Origin: Pestalotiopsis fici W106-1
Lineage: Eukaryota > Ascomycota > Sordariomycetes > Amphisphaeriales > Sporocadaceae
Reading direction: 5' to 3'
Length of the DNA stretch: 64,000 nucleotides
Assembly (NCBI RefSeq): GCF_000516985.1
Contig: NW_006917095.1
Coordinates: 66,157 to 130,156, forward strand
Shown here: positions 34,045-47,100 of the stretch, one piece after another
Position numbering within the stretch: the first letter of the stretch is position 1
Layout of the letters: every line of letters starts with the position of its first letter
Notes under the pieces: generated by a model
The model's database searches: none
What the model was told of the DNA's origin: nothing
What the model saw: only the letters and a program-made list of their open reading frames with translations
Program-made: the position numbers and the translations under genes

Positions 34045-36253
34045 CTAAATCTTTCCACGCTCCAAGAACTTGTTCGGAATATCTACGATCTTACACCGTA
34101 GATATTCGGCAAGATTCTTTCCAAGGACATCATATGTAGAGCTAGACGCTACACCTCGATCAAGGTGGTCCTTGAGCAGGAAATGAACAGCTACAAAGCT
34201 GTTAGCAGGCCGATCTTTTGATGAAAATGAAATCCACTAAGTATACAAGCTATGAATAGGACTCTCATACCCCAAATGTTTGGAAGTTCGAAACGAAAGA
34301 TCGGCTTCCCAGTGTCATCATCTTCAAGGAGCATCCGGATCTTTTTCTCACTGAGAAGAGTTCGCAGCCAATCCCATTCATCCGAGTTGCGAACAAAAAA
34401 CCCTACGTTGCAATCGGATCCCTTGTCTCCAGATCTGGCATGTACGACGTAGCCCAATGGGGCCGCAGTGACAGGTCCCAGAGATGAGAGATCGATGGCA
34501 TTGGAACTCTCATATGTATCTTGCTCGTAGCGGAAGTCCTGTGTATCGGATGGTGGGGGGATGGGTATCTCCAATCCTTCGGAAGGGACATGGCAGATAT
34601 GTTCTATGCTGCTCTGAGGCAACAGTGCAACCCAGTATTCATAATAAGGTTTAGCGATTGCTTGACGAGTATCGACTGCGAATGTGGCTCCAGGATAGCT
34701 TTGCATGATTACATCGGTGACGGGTCGCAGAAATTTGCTTGTGGCCAGGTCTTGTTCCTGCCTTGCTTGGGCGAAGATTCTGAAATCGACCGTGGCGGAG
34801 TCCTGGTTCCTTGGATTCGTCGGGCACCTACCGTTCACCCTGAATTTCAAGCAATGGAACTTGGACTCATCGAGTTGTGCACGAATCTGGCGCTCCAAGA
34901 ATTGTGCCTTTTCTTCGATGTCAAGACCGCAGAGAAAGTAGTGAGCCTCAGCCTGGTAACCCCCTTTAGCGGTGATGCCAAGCTTGGTTGTGGGCGGCGG
35001 TTTGAGGCTGCCAATATTGGTCACGTATCTGCGTTTGACATCAATAATTTGATTCATGTGGCCAGCAAAATTGAGTCACAGCCACTTACACTCGGTCATT
35101 ACCAGCAGCTTCAATTTTAATGCCATCGAGAACTGCTACAACATCCGAGTTGTAATACCAAGGCCCCTGTATTTCATACAGCAGCTGCGACTTACAAGTA
35201 TCAATGGTGACCAATCCATCACGATGCTTTTGTTTCGTGATATAAAAGTGGCCATCGGGCAAAATTTCGACTATGGGAAAGCCCAGGTCAAGAGACTCAC
35301 CCGGAAGGCTCTTGAAGCCAGAAAAGTTTCCTCCAGTAACGTATGTCGAGCACTCGATAAAGTGGCCCGCCACAAATGCCCCGGCTAGCTTTTCATAATC
35401 CTTGCGGGCCCATCCGTAGTGATATGCTGCGATGCCGATGGTGGGTGATGCATCTGCCACACGTCCGCAGAGCACAATATGTGCTCCTCTTTTCAGTGCT
35501 TCCACGATACCGAAGGCACCGAGATAGCATTGTGCATAAATTGGGTCAAATCCCCAGTTGCGCAGTTTCTTTCCTTGGGAAGTATGAGCATTTGGTGTTC
35601 CGAGAAGCCCTCAGGCTATACTCACCAGTGGTCAAGCTTTCAAAATCCCGTCCCTCTTTGATAGCCTGCTGGACAACCTCGAGCACCTCGTCTCCTCCTA
35701 CCCAGGCGACTTTGAGGTTCAAACCCGCCGCTTTGATCCGATCCGTAACCGCTTTGTACAGTTTCTGAGTGTCACTCCCACCGGCGTTGACAACAACTTT
35801 GATCTTTCTGAACTGGAGATAAGGAAGGGCTGGTTCTAGAGCTTCCAGGAATGTCTCTTCGAATTCGTCCGATTCGCCTTTGCTATCTATCTTTTGTCCA
35901 CCTCTAGTAGTCATATTGTACTCGGACATCCAATCGCCCACGATGTACTCAACATCCTCTGACTTAGCCAGTTCAGCCAATGCGTGCCGCCGATCCGTCA
36001 CGGAGCCAGATGCAGAGGCGATCCGGAGGATGTTATCGCTGGGTGAAGCCATGCCCATTGCCGGTTTTGGTTGGGGATACAGTTGTAGGGTTCGCGCGGT
36101 CAATCGAAGCATGCCCGGTTTGTCAATACCCGGCTGATGCGCCGCCGTATATAGTGCATTGAAGTCGCCTTGATACAGGCCGGCCACCCTCGTCTTTTGG
36201 AGAGCAACGCTTAGTGGTGGGGGTTTCGGGGTGGGACAAAGTTCATGGCGCAT
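34045..36253 (-). CDS. DUF1446 / AtuA-like protein
   Basis: Member of the acyclic terpene utilisation AtuA-like family: N-terminal DUF1446 domain plus C-terminal ferredoxin-fold domain. Bacterial AtuA takes part in citronellol/geranyl-CoA catabolism; fungal members are largely uncharacterised. Exons 36253-35626, 35573-35090, 35028-34271, 34190-34045, giving 671 aa in consistent phase. Seen: IASASGSVTDRRHALAELAK, VEYIVGDWMSEYNMTTRGG, VVVNAGGSDTQKLYKAV, HIVLCGRVADASPTIGIAAY, and in the C-terminal domain HARSGDKGSDCNVGFFVR, LPNIWAVHFLLKDHLDRGV across the last splice, and a terminus at ERGKI. The first 65 residues are not typical of the family; the true start may be the Met in PAMGMASPSDN or nearby. 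Introns are 52, 61 and 80 nt. No disabling mutation was seen. Confidence 0.88.
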
Positions 36254-36843
36254 CCAGAAGAGTGGAATACATCTCGCCGTACGAACGCTCGGAATTAAAT
36301 CCGTGAAATCGTGTTCTCATAGACGGTGATACGACAGGATGCGCCCAACACCCCGGGATTTAATTCCACATCAAACAGTCTGCTTAGTAAGTCAATGTCA
36401 GAAGGCGACACGTCACACAATTCATCAAAGTCAGGTCAGTCAATTCGTTCTGACTATCATGTGCTAGTACCCCGCTGACGTACTAGGTACAACACCCCAC
36501 GCCCTTACGGCATGGCATTTAGCCTAGCTACCAAGTGCTGAGAACTATCCAGCGCGACAAACGTATAGAAAGCCAGAATTTGAGGTTGAGAATCAAGCCA
36601 AAAAAGAACGAGAATTAGTTTTCGTCTCGGTGTAAATGATATTCTGAGACGAAGAGTGGAATCACCGGTTGGTTGCAAAAGACCAGCTTAAAGCACCAAA
36701 TAAGGTGAGAAACAACTTATTGAAACATGCAGCTTGCTAGGCATCAAATTTATGCACGCGTTGAGAAGCAAAATTCAAGTGACACCCAAATGATACCGTT
36801 CAGTAGTACAAACCTACGTTGCCAGGAATTCACGGACCAAGTC
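36254..36843. other. intergenic, no gene seen
   Basis: 5' flank of the DUF1446 gene and 3' flank of the lactamase-fold pseudogene. No coding signal was recognised. Confidence 0.55.
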
Positions 36844-38113
36844 TTATGGCATCAGCCTCACGCCATCCAAAGTTTTGACTTGTGTCCCATTTTGGTACAT
36901 CCCATCAACCAGATAGCTCTTCGGCTTACTCTCCAGAGGTAGCTCGTTAAGAAATCGCCAGCGAAGCTCATCTTCCTAGCCCGCAACTTGCCAGTCTGTG
37001 ATCGTTCCATGCGGGGAAAATGGGAGGAATTCCATAACAGCAGGGTCATGAGCAATTAAAACCAAGACACGGTCGTCTGCATCCATTTGCTGTAGCAGTG
37101 CAACACTCTCTCGCGCCTTTGCCGGGTTGATATACCATCCATCTTCCCTGCTGCATGGCTGCTGCTACGGTGTTTTTTTGAGCATTTTCCCGATTCGGAT
37201 GGCAGCAGGTGAATAGGCTGCACGCATATGGTGCCAGCCGATGTTGGTTCTATCCCAGCTGCTGTTCTGTAAACTCGTCTGGCAGGGGCACGTATTTGTT
37301 AGGCAGATTTATACCACCAAAGTGGCATATATCTCCGCCGAGCAGGACATACGAGTCCGTCGTGGTCCTGACAAGCGCTGAGATGTGTCCTACGGCGTGA
37401 CCTGGAGTATCGAGGACATATAAGCTGCCGTCCTCAAAATAATCAGACGCCTCGAAGCCCGCCACGAGTAAGTCGGCTGAGAATACGATCTCTCGTATAC
37501 AGCGGCCCTTGATGGCATCCTCGAACACGGGAGAACCCTCGTTAGTGGGGTATCCTGGTAAGAAATAAGAGATGAATTCAGGACCAACCAAGAGGTCCAT
37601 AGAGTCTGGGAAAGTGGCAGCATCGCCTGTGTGGTCGTAGTGGTGGTGACTGATGATCGCCGCCTCCAGTCTCGCTATATCGACACCACCCCTGATCAAA
37701 ACATCGGCCAGGTCATGTTCTACTCGAATTCTGGGGACTTGGGTGTCGATTACGTTAATAATTGGCTGCTGAAGATCCCAAAATGCTTTGCAGCATCCTA
37801 GATCAAATAAAAGCTGCCTCCTTGACGTTGAATATGTGATGAGGAATGATAGCGTAGGTAAGTTCATGAGTTCGAAGCCATGAATGATTGGTTCAACCAA
37901 AGTCTCGGCTGGAACTGTAAGGCTGCACGTGGTGTCAATTACTGAGAGCAGGCATGTTTTGTCTGCTTGTATGATATCTACGCCTCGTGGGCTACAAGAG
38001 CCAGTAGGTTCAAGCGACGAAATGGCATGCGACATCTTGAGAGAGACCAGTCCCAATCCAAAAAGAGAGCACAATGTTGAGAGTGTATGAAGATCAAGAA
38101 TTAGTATAGACAA
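36844..38113 (-). pseudogene. metallo-beta-lactamase-fold lactonase-like gene, disrupted
   Basis: The N-terminal two thirds (38113-37250) encode an MBL-fold hydrolase of the lactonase-like type, with metal ligands SHHHYDHTGD, and later VLDTPGHAVGHISALV and VLLGGDICHFGG. The frame then meets a TAG at 37250-37252. Homologous-looking sequence continues in that frame past the stop (PYACSLFTCCHPNRENAQ). It then shifts to another frame between about 37170 and 37135 (DGWYINPAKARESVALLQQM, VLVLIAHDPAVMEFLPF), where a second TAG at 36976-36978 sits where the family usually has Trp (AG-stop-EDELRWRFLNELP). It runs to a stop at 36844-36846. No intron explains all lesions. A TGG-to-TAG change fits C-to-T mutation on the opposite strand as in RIP. 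A truncated protein from 38113-37250 would keep the metal site but lose the C-terminal region. Confidence 0.82.
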
Positions 38114-39217
38114 AGTAATTCTTCAAATTGAAGGGAAGAAATTATCCACGGGCGAATGTGCCAAACGTTCCCAGGGACGGCTTTGCATTTCCGGAATTGC
38201 ATAGCTGTGCCAAAGTCGGAGAGACGTTAATCCTGTCTACTATCAGATAGCGGAAGTCTCACCTAAGCCAATTTGTAAAGGGGAAGATAAAGACGTGATG
38301 ATTGAGGAAGCATTGAAAGATGTCTACGTTGATCTCTAGTCTACAAAAGAGAGGTGCTAAAGAGCGAACTATATACCCGAGCAGGTGACCTGCGGTGGGT
38401 ATTGACCACGTCAGTGCAACAGGAAGCATATTTTCAAAATGTTATTTATAGCAGCATTTACTTAGCATCAGCAGATGCAAGTTAGAGACAATGCTTTTCT
38501 ACAATAACAGAAGTCCTTCATACTCGCCAATTAACAAATAAATCCACTGAGGTCAGAGCGGGCATGATCATTTCCCAACATTTTGTTCAAAGCGTTGAAT
38601 TCCAGGCATGTCTTGCGCATCCGGTCAAAGTTTTCATAGTGAATCCAGACGGGCAACGGATTCAGGAGTATAGGTCCCCATTCGCATCCAGTATTACCAG
38701 TGGTCGATAATTCTACTTGGAGGGGTTTGTTCTTGCACAAAGAAGAGAAGGAGAAATGGCAATTAGAATGCGGCTGCAGGGTTTTGCAGGTTAGCAGTAT
38801 GGAGCTGCCGTTTTGGTGCTATGGCATGAAAGGACTTGTTTTATGGATTCCTGCGTAGTGTTATCGGCGGGCGTCGCATGGCAAGGGCGTTGTCATGTTG
38901 AAGCAGGAGATTTACACGTTCATGGTTCGCGAGATAGAAGTTATTCAGATACATCGAACTTATGCAATGCAGACATTTTTGCTAGGTGGATTCCACAAGA
39001 CAGGGACAAAAACCCGAAGGACCACCGTACCAGGAATAACAAATCCGCAATAGCCCGCCCACCAAACTTCGACCTAGCATCATTTGCTATGTCTTATAGA
39101 ACAATATTCTAACATGACGTAGATAGGGTTTCATAGCGCAAATAAATTTCTGCGAACATCCTGCTCCGTACGAGCTTGGCAAGATCACGTTTTGAGGTCC
39201 AAGCATATTCAGTCATA
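38114..39217. other. 1.1-kb intergenic region
   Basis: Between the disrupted MBL gene and the EthD gene. A 69-codon minus-strand frame (38531-38740) has natural-looking composition but no start codon, family features or supporting exons. Otherwise nothing was seen. Confidence 0.5.
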
Positions 39218-39771
39218 ATGCAGCCACTTGAACACAGTCAGCTCTCTGAGCAAACGAATGTACGGCAGAGTCCCGAGCGTCGCGTCCAGCGTGCCATCAA
39301 AATATCTGTCTTCTTCAACAAGAAGGAATCTATCGATCATGACAGCTTCTTTCGCCACTGGGAAACAATACACGCAGACTTGGTTGTAGCAACTCAAGCC
39401 TTTCGCAATAATATTGTGCGCTATGCTCAAGTATGTCATGCTTGACCCCTGATATTGGCGCAGCCATTCCTTTGGCCGTGTCCAATACTTGTATGTGGCT
39501 AACGTCGTGTCGTTTGCAGCACTATCAAACACCCGAAATGAAAGAAATGGCGCGTAGTCTTGGGGAAGGTGTCCTCGAGTACGATGCATGTGCGCAACTC
39601 TGGGTTAATACATGGGACGATTGGTTGGCTTTTTCAAACAGTCCCGAGTACACAACAGCGCTTGCCGATGACTGCAAGAATTTCATGACTTTGCCCATGA
39701 CATATATGATTGGCTACGAGACCGTGGTTGTAGGGGAAGATTACGGTGGTGTGAGCGAAGAAGCTATCTAG
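39218..39771 (+). CDS. EthD-domain protein
   Basis: Small dimeric alpha/beta-barrel protein of the EthD type. Fungal members occur in polyketide and aromatic pathways, some acting as decarboxylases or cyclases; the reaction here is unknown. Exons 39218-39430 and 39520-39771, 154 aa. Seen: IKISVFFNKKESIDHDSFFR followed by HWETIHADLVV, the classic EthD opening where the His of HWxxxH is typical, HYQTPEMKEMARSLG at the junction, WVNTWDDWLAFSNSPEYTTA and an ENYGG-like acidic C-terminus (EDYGGVSEEAI). The 89-nt intron has a GTATGT donor; both exons are phase 0. The frame is open upstream but without an ATG before 39218. The gene lies between the MBL and ene-reductase genes. Confidence 0.85.
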
Positions 39772-41305
39772 AAAAAGATCGAAATCATTTGTAGTATATT
39801 CCTGGAGGTTTATATATTTTATTAAGGAATATATTTATATAAAAAGAAAGAGGGTGAAGCACCATCTCATCAAGCTCCATATGAACCGCAGAATTTCATC
39901 ATTGAGATAATATGATTTTCTTTCCTCTTATTCTTTCTTTGCCGTCGGCACAAATTTTGCAGTCGGCAAATGCAAATGAAGGCGGATTTGAAGAAATCAC
40001 GTGATTCCACCACTTCTGATTCCTTGATGGACAGCACAAGGTGACTATAGCTCGAATTCACAGGAATAAAACCACGACCTCGCCGATCCGGACTTTTCGC
40101 AGCTGTGGGATTTGGTGTCCCAAAAGTCTAAAACCTCGTCTTGTAAACCCGAGCCGATCACACCCGAGAGAAGTCTCGCAAATATCAGGCAAATGCACCT
40201 TTCGTCCTTACTAAGGAAATAATCAGATGCTGTAATTATTCATCATTAAATATAAGCGTTTGAACTCGGTCCGAATTCTTCTAACGCCCATCGGCTTTGC
40301 GCACAGGTACTAACCTTAGTTGTGTGGATCATTATATATAGCCAATGAAATCCCATGGAATTTGAATCCCGCCATAATACCGCCTGCTGCCCCACAATGA
40401 AGCATTAGTGAATGCTTGCTGCTAATAGTGCATAAGCTTATTCACCATTCCTCGGCTCAAGCATACTAGGTAATTCATTATTACCCTTGGTGTAGATTTA
40501 GTCAAGATAAAAAACTTCCTTTATGCTTTTTCCACTGCCTTTCATGAAGCAGAGCCATGAATTTGGCGATTTAATAGGATACTCCTAACACAATTCAATG
40601 GTTGAACTTTGGAGACGTTTTCAGTAAATGTTCAATAATCAAAGTACATCATTCATATTGCTGCACGGATAATCGTAGAGATTTTATCGCTTTAGATAAC
40701 TCCAATGTGATTTATTCGACTCCAGATCCATCCACAACCCAGGAGAAAAGGCAGACTGAACTTCAAAGACGCCTCAACAAGAGTTCTAAGGAAAATCCTG
40801 GCTATGTAATCAAAGACTCGGGTGGGCTGTTAAGCGTAAGGAGTACAAGCATCTTATCCACCAAAAGACCGACTTTACTATGACTTCGATGGAGAGCTTG
40901 TCCACATTAGCGCAGGTCTCGGGTATCCAAATTCCGTGCACGGAGTAGAGGAAACTACCTGGGGCAGGCCTTCCTATCTCTGTGGAGGCTGGTATGAAGC
41001 CCACGGATTCGAGAATGTGGCGCCATTGAGCACAATTTTACCAACTTGTTAGCAATATTATTGTTATGTCATTGTTCGACATTACTAAGACACTGTAGTT
41101 TTCATATAGGAGTGTCCTATTATGTAGACCATACCAAGAGTAAAATATAATTGATTCATCCACCTTGGAATGCCTCTCAATTTCTTCTTTTAATCATTTT
41201 ACACCTGACTCTGTTGCAAACTGCCTCTCGCCTGAAATTTTAGCCCTGCTTTCATCTATTAAGCATAAGACGCATGACCATCTTGCCCCTTTGATATCAC
41301 CAAGC
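39772..41305. other. 1.5-kb AT-rich intergenic region
   Basis: No gene supported. AT-rich at 39,790-39,860 and 40,210-40,560. A 93-codon frame at 40602-40883 (plus) has no recognisable features. The promoter of the Old Yellow Enzyme gene lies at the right end. Confidence 0.5.
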
Positions 41306-42410
41306 ATGGCCAGCAGCAAACTTTTCAAGCCCGTCACCATCGGCAAAATCACCCTGTCTCATCGCATTGGGCTATGCCCCCTTACACGCCATCGCGCCTC
41401 GGACGATCATGTGCCTTCTGAGCTTGCAGTACAGTATTACAAGCAACGCAGCAGTGTTCCCGGCACTCTACTTATCACAGAGGGCACTTTTATATCGGCT
41501 GCAGATGGTGGCAATATCAACATCCCCGGCATATACAACCAGCAACAAATTCATGCCTGGAGGAAGGTCACGGATGCGGTTCATGCAAACGGCGGCTACA
41601 TCTTCTGTCAGCTATGGGCCCTTGGCCGTGCTGCCAACCCGGAAGTGGCCCGTCGCGAAGGAATTACCCCAGTGAGCTCAAGTCCGGCCCGGCTGAGCTT
41701 GGAATTCCCGATACCTCACGAACTCACCATCGATGAGATCAAAGAAAAAGTTCAAGCATATGCCACCGCGGCTAGGAACGCTATTGCTGCTGGATTCGAC
41801 GGGGTTGAGCTCCACGGTGCTAACGGGTACCTGATTGACCAGTTTACGCAGGATTGCTGTAACCAGCGCTCTGACGAGTATGGAGGCAATATCGAGAATC
41901 GCTCCCGTTTTTGCTATTGAGGTTGTTACCGCGGTCAGCGAAGCTATCGGGCCCGAGAAGACGGGTATCCGATTTAGCCCTTGGAGCAGATTTCAGGGAA
42001 TGCGGATGAACGATCCCATCCCGCAATTTTCACATATCCTCCGCAACATTAGCAAACTTGGTATTGCTTACATCCACCTCGTTGAGTCCAGAATAGCGGG
42101 CAATGCCGACGTCGAGTCCCAAGACAGTCTAGAATTTGCGTACGATATATGGAAGGGCCCACTGCTAGTTGCTGGCGGATTCAAACCAGATTCTGCACGA
42201 CACTTAGTTGACGAGCAGCATCCCGACAAGGACATTATTGTCATGTTTGGCCGATATTTTATTTCAACTCCAGATCTGCCGTTCCGGATCCGAAATGAGC
42301 TGAGCCTCAATGACTACAACAGAGACACGTTTTACACCCCCATGGCTAGTGGTGGATATATAGATTATCCATTTAGTGATGAGTTTCTAGCCCAAAAGGC
42401 GACGGCATGA
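41306..42410 (+). pseudogene. Old Yellow Enzyme-type ene-reductase with a frameshift
   Basis: FMN-dependent NAD(P)H ene-reductase (OYE family) that would reduce activated C=C bonds. The first part, from the ATG at 41306, reads MASSKLFKPVTIGKITLSHR, the conserved GLCPLTRHRA, YYKQRSS, TLLITEGTFIS, the GYIFCQLWALGR strand, and GVELHGANGYLIDQF, which carries catalytic-type HxxN. It breaks after GGNIENRSRF: a run of five Ts at 41908-41912 throws the frame into TGA. With four Ts the sequence would continue into EVVTAVSEAIGPEKTGIRFS, AGGFKPDSARHLVDE, VMFGRYFISTPDLPFR and end at 42410 (about 367 codons). No splice signals remove the extra base. Either an assembly or base-calling error in the homopolymer or a genuine inactivation. 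The rest of the gene is undamaged, which argues for error or a recent mutation. Confidence 0.85.
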
Positions 42411-44190
42411 GTGCTAGTTCATCGGACTCGCATGCATGATTCAGTCATTGCTGGGTATCTCTAGTCCATGGAGGCCTAAGATAAGGACGAATCAGTGTAC
42501 TGTTCTGATTCCACCATCCGAATGAGACTTTGATAGACCTTGCTTTGTAGCAACTCGGAGACTGTATAGATGGGTGTCAGGTGCTGTTGGGCCGTTGAAA
42601 AGACTCGTGTCGATCACTGCGTGTAATGATGTGTGAATTGAGTCTTGTTGTATTCAGGCCTGCTACGCCGAAAATGTATATTTGCCAGCATATGTGTCAC
42701 GAGTCTAGTTGTCAGCTACTCACAAGCAAAACACTGAAACCACGGACGCGATGGTCGTCGCGGGGAAAAGGAACCCGTAGAATGTCCAAGCCTTTCCTAC
42801 GGGGGCAACTGGGCGTTCAGGGCAAATGTATCGCTGAGTAGCAATAGACACGCAATTAGGCGCCCGTGGGCTTGCAATAACCCGGTGTCGTACTGACGTA
42901 GTCAGTATCCACCGCAGATCAACTGCGTGGGTATATAGTTCGCTCTTCAGCACCTCTCTTTTGTAGACTAGAGATCAACTCGACAACTTTCAATGCTTCC
43001 TCGATCATCTCGTCTTCAGTTCCCCCTTCACACATCGGCTCAGGTGAGACCCGGCCCCGCCAAGTTGGCCTCATCGTGACCAATTTCGAAATAGCCAGAA
43101 AGATAGATAAGAACCAAGCCATGGGCTGGATAAAAGTTGGTGCCACACATCCTGTCTAATTCTCTGTGTTTTGAGGCAAGTCCAATACGGAGAGAGTGGA
43201 GAGGATCTTTACTGATGACTGTATTAGACTTTTGCTTCTTTACTTAAACGCCTTATATCCTCTTCGCATTCGTTTTCTGGGGAATCGGAGGGGGGGGGGG
43301 GGGGGACTTTGCCGAGTGAACGCTATACAAGGAAGGAAAATAACCTGTGCAAGCCATCATATTTGTCCTGCCATAATAGACATGAATTAGCACCGGTATA
43401 GGATACGCTCACACCAGCTGGTTTCTCCATATCTGTTTCTTGGAGTGGCCAGAGCGTCGGAAGACAATTCTGGGGTATCGGGAGAGAGCGCCATGGGCCT
43501 ATGGCACTTGTAGTGTGTGTGTACCTATGTAGGTATACACCTTACCTAGTCAGTCGGCCTGTGCGGAGAGGTTCTGGTAGGCTCCTGCACTACGACGAAC
43601 TACCAGCTGTCTCGCAGCTGAAGAAACACCTTGCAAATGAAGGACATCAAGAAGTTGCGTTTGGTTTGGGGAAGTATTTTCTAAACAATTACAACAATAT
43701 ACATGTTTTCTAGTCTCGATCGAATTTGCAACTATCTAACTATTCCTCAGTTTCTGATCACGACTGTTGATTAGCCTGACCAGAGCAATGATTACCTCAG
43801 GCTTCGGTCGCATCTGGAAATCGGGGAAGCAAAGTAAGGTGGGTGCCCCCGCCTGCTCCAGGGTCGCAGCCAGAATTTAGCGTGTGGAGTCACAAATGGT
43901 CTTCTTTATCGACGACGGCGCTTTGGCTTGAATTTATAAAGACCCAACCAACACCGAGGGACGGTCCTGGGGTCAACGAAAACCTCATTGCAATCCGGCT
44001 TGTCAGAGCATCGCCACCTGCCAAAGTCGCGGACTCCAGAAGTAGCGCATTAGCATAAGGGAATAGGAGAGGCTGGCCTGCGGGCGCCATTTCTTGCGCC
44101 TACAACTTCACCTGCCCTCTCAAAGCGGATACCACGGATCGACACAAATATAACAGCTCATCGCGGTATGTTACCATACAACTAGCGACC
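42411..44190. other. 1.8-kb intergenic region
   Basis: Between the ene-reductase and the transcription factor gene. It contains a G16 homopolymer and no recognisable gene; frames at 42626-42841, 42919-43146 and 43501-43713 lack features. Confidence 0.5.
43290..43305. repeat. poly-G run, about 16 nt
   Basis: Uninterrupted G run bounded by CGGA and ACTTTG. Confidence 0.92.
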
Positions 44191-47100
44191 ATGGGAGGCA
44201 AGAAACACGTGAGCACCGCGTGTCTATCCTGCAGACGGCGCAAAATCAAAGTATTACCATTGAATATAGAGATAAGCACTGCGTGAGGTCGTTGTTAACC
44301 AAGGCCCATCTGGTAGTGCGATGGCAAGGAGACATGCTCCAACTGTATCGTGTCCGAGTCTACATGCGTCTACAACGCCGAGGCCGATTTGAGAAGGTTT
44401 CTCCCGCCGTCCAATTGCTAGTCGCCTCTGACTAATCAAACGGTGAGCAGAATATCAGGCAAAAAGGTGACTCATGATTTGCGAGCACGTCTAGCGCTAC
44501 TTGAGGGACTCCTTCGGGAGCACAACATTGCGATACCTGCTTCGTCCCCGGGCTTCCCCGAGCAAGGCCCTTCAGTCCTTGGCTTGGCTCCCTCAACAAT
44601 GGAGCAAAATCACCCAAGCGCTCAGGCCGACAATCCGGACTCTTGCATCATTGCCAGTACCAATCAGAAGAACCAGAGGGCCGCTGACGGGAGACTTCCA
44701 CTGGAAAACTCTTCGTCCATCGTAAGCCCAACGTCTCAGCCCCCCACACAGGCTTTCGAGATGGATCCGAGCGAGATGTACAGCCCTATGAATGCCTCGA
44801 GTCTCGCAGGAGTGTCCTATTCGAATCTTGGAAGCATGGCTACTCTTCCTAGTGGCATGGAGCGTGATGACCCCAGCTTTGTCTTTCCGCAGGTAGCCAG
44901 CGCACCAGGCTTGCAACTTGGCATATCCACACCCGGTCCTGAGAGCCACCCCAATGATTCGGACGGCGATATCACCAACCTGCTGGCAGCTCGAATGGGT
45001 TCACTCCAGATCGCGGAGGATGGCCAGCTGCGGTACTACGGCCCCACCTCAAACCTACATGTTCACCACAGCGGCTTCCAGTCTCTGTCGAGATCTCACA
45101 TCCGTCACGTGGCGACAGAAGGCAGTGAAGTCCTCAAGCGTCACGGGCTAGACCAAGATGTTCCACCAGAGCTTGAACTCTACCTTGCCAAACTTTACTT
45201 CACCTGGGAGGACCCCGCAATCCACGTTGTTGACGAGGAAACCTTTTTCACGGAGAAGCGGAAGTGGATGACTGAGAAGATAGCTAGCTGCTACTACTCT
45301 GAGACACTAAATAACGCCATGTAAGTACGGGATCTGTGGTATTTGATACGTGGGCTTTCGACCTGTTGCCTAATATGCTCCGCAGATGTGCCATCGGAGC
45401 AAATCTTGCTGCGGGCGAGGACTTCGCAGGGGTTGGTATTGATCCGGAATTTTTCTCCTCTCGGGCAAAAGCACTCCTCGACATAGAGATGGACAGTCCC
45501 AACGTGGCCACAGTCCAGGCGCTCGTGATCATGAGCGCGTCCGAAGCCGCATTCACGCGCGATGCTCGAGGTTGGCTGTACAGTGGTAATTATCCCTCTT
45601 CTGATTTTAGACTTGCGCTAACCTTGGTTAAACGTATGAGGCATGGCAGTAAGGCTCAGTGCGGACTTGGGGCTTCACATGGATGTCACGAAGCATCGGG
45701 AGAGCGGCCTCCTCTCACAGCATGACGTTGAGATGAGGAGTATAGCCTTCTGGGGGGTCTTTATCCACGATAAGTATGTATAATCTCTAGACCTCTTCTG
45801 GTCATAGTCCAACTAATCTTGAACTTTAGTATGTGGAGTCTCTACCTTGGGCGGCCTTGGGGCATTGGCATGAGGGACATAACGGTATCACGACCGCCGA
45901 CGCATCTCGATGAGTCTATCGGCAGAAGCTGGAGTGCATTTCCCGCCATTGGGAACGACATGCCGAAGCAGGAGATATTTTTCCCCCTTGAGTCTTGCAC
46001 AGACGCCAATATCATTCTCTGTGAATTCATGCGGCGGATCAATACGACTCTGTACGTTTTATATTCGCCGACTGTGTGAAAGTCCGTGTCAAGCCATCAA
46101 TGCGGCCTTGCTAACCGTTGTGCCCCAGGTACTCCGGTTGCACAGTTGCCATCGATACTCTTTTAAAATTCCTCATCAAGACAAAGCATGAACTCATGAA
46201 CTGGCTGGAAAACATCCCAGCACGCTTGAGGATAGATGTCAACGATGCCGAGGCTACATATATCCCTGCAATTCTCCAACTTCAGTATGACTCCAGTACT
46301 GTTTCCTTATTCTCAATTAATTCTTGCGCTAATTTGAACAAGTATGCAATTTTACGCCACCTTGATATCACTCTACCGCCCGTATTTATCAAGCCAGATC
46401 TTTCGATACTGTCAAGCCGCAAGCTCCCTTGATGATCGGGTCGTAATCAGTGGGGTCATGACTGATTGCATCGCAGCAGCAAATCACCTGAGTGAGATAT
46501 TGAAGTGTTATCAAAAGCTTTATCCACTTCGGCGCACAAATATACAGATTGTGCACATCATTTTCACAGGGTGTCTTGTCTTTGTCTATGACATATGCAC
46601 TAGGAGTGGACTCGAGTCACAATCTTCACTTCGCAATCTACGATTTTGTTGTCATGCTTTGGGAGACATCGGTCAAATTTATGGTAATGCTACAAGGGCA
46701 TTAGAGGTCATTATACTCATTAAGGCCAAGTGGCAACAATTGGCAAGAGCACGGCCAGTTGGGGGTTTGAGTATGAAGCGTCCCAGCTTCAGCATATCCG
46801 CTGATGGTCAACAAGAACGTGGCCAGGGCCAGGAAGGTGACCGTGCGAAACGCCACCACGGATACGCGGATAGAGTAACAGATGCGATTGAGTCATCTGT
46901 ATTCACATTGCCGCCAGCTCCCAGCAGTTTCCAATCCAACCAGCATCATCTTCCTAGGGGTAATATCAATATCGAGCCTCCCGGCGTGGAAAGTAATTTC
47001 TATGACGCCTGGCAATTACTCGACTCCACAGAATACAACATAGCCGATATGAACCCTTCCATAGGTGGACTAGATGAGCAAACTTTGCAGGACGCGTTCG

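Noticed and set aside
38531..38740. 69-codon minus-strand frame with natural-looking composition
   Set aside because: No ATG start, no recognisable family and no clear upstream exon; not supportable as a gene.
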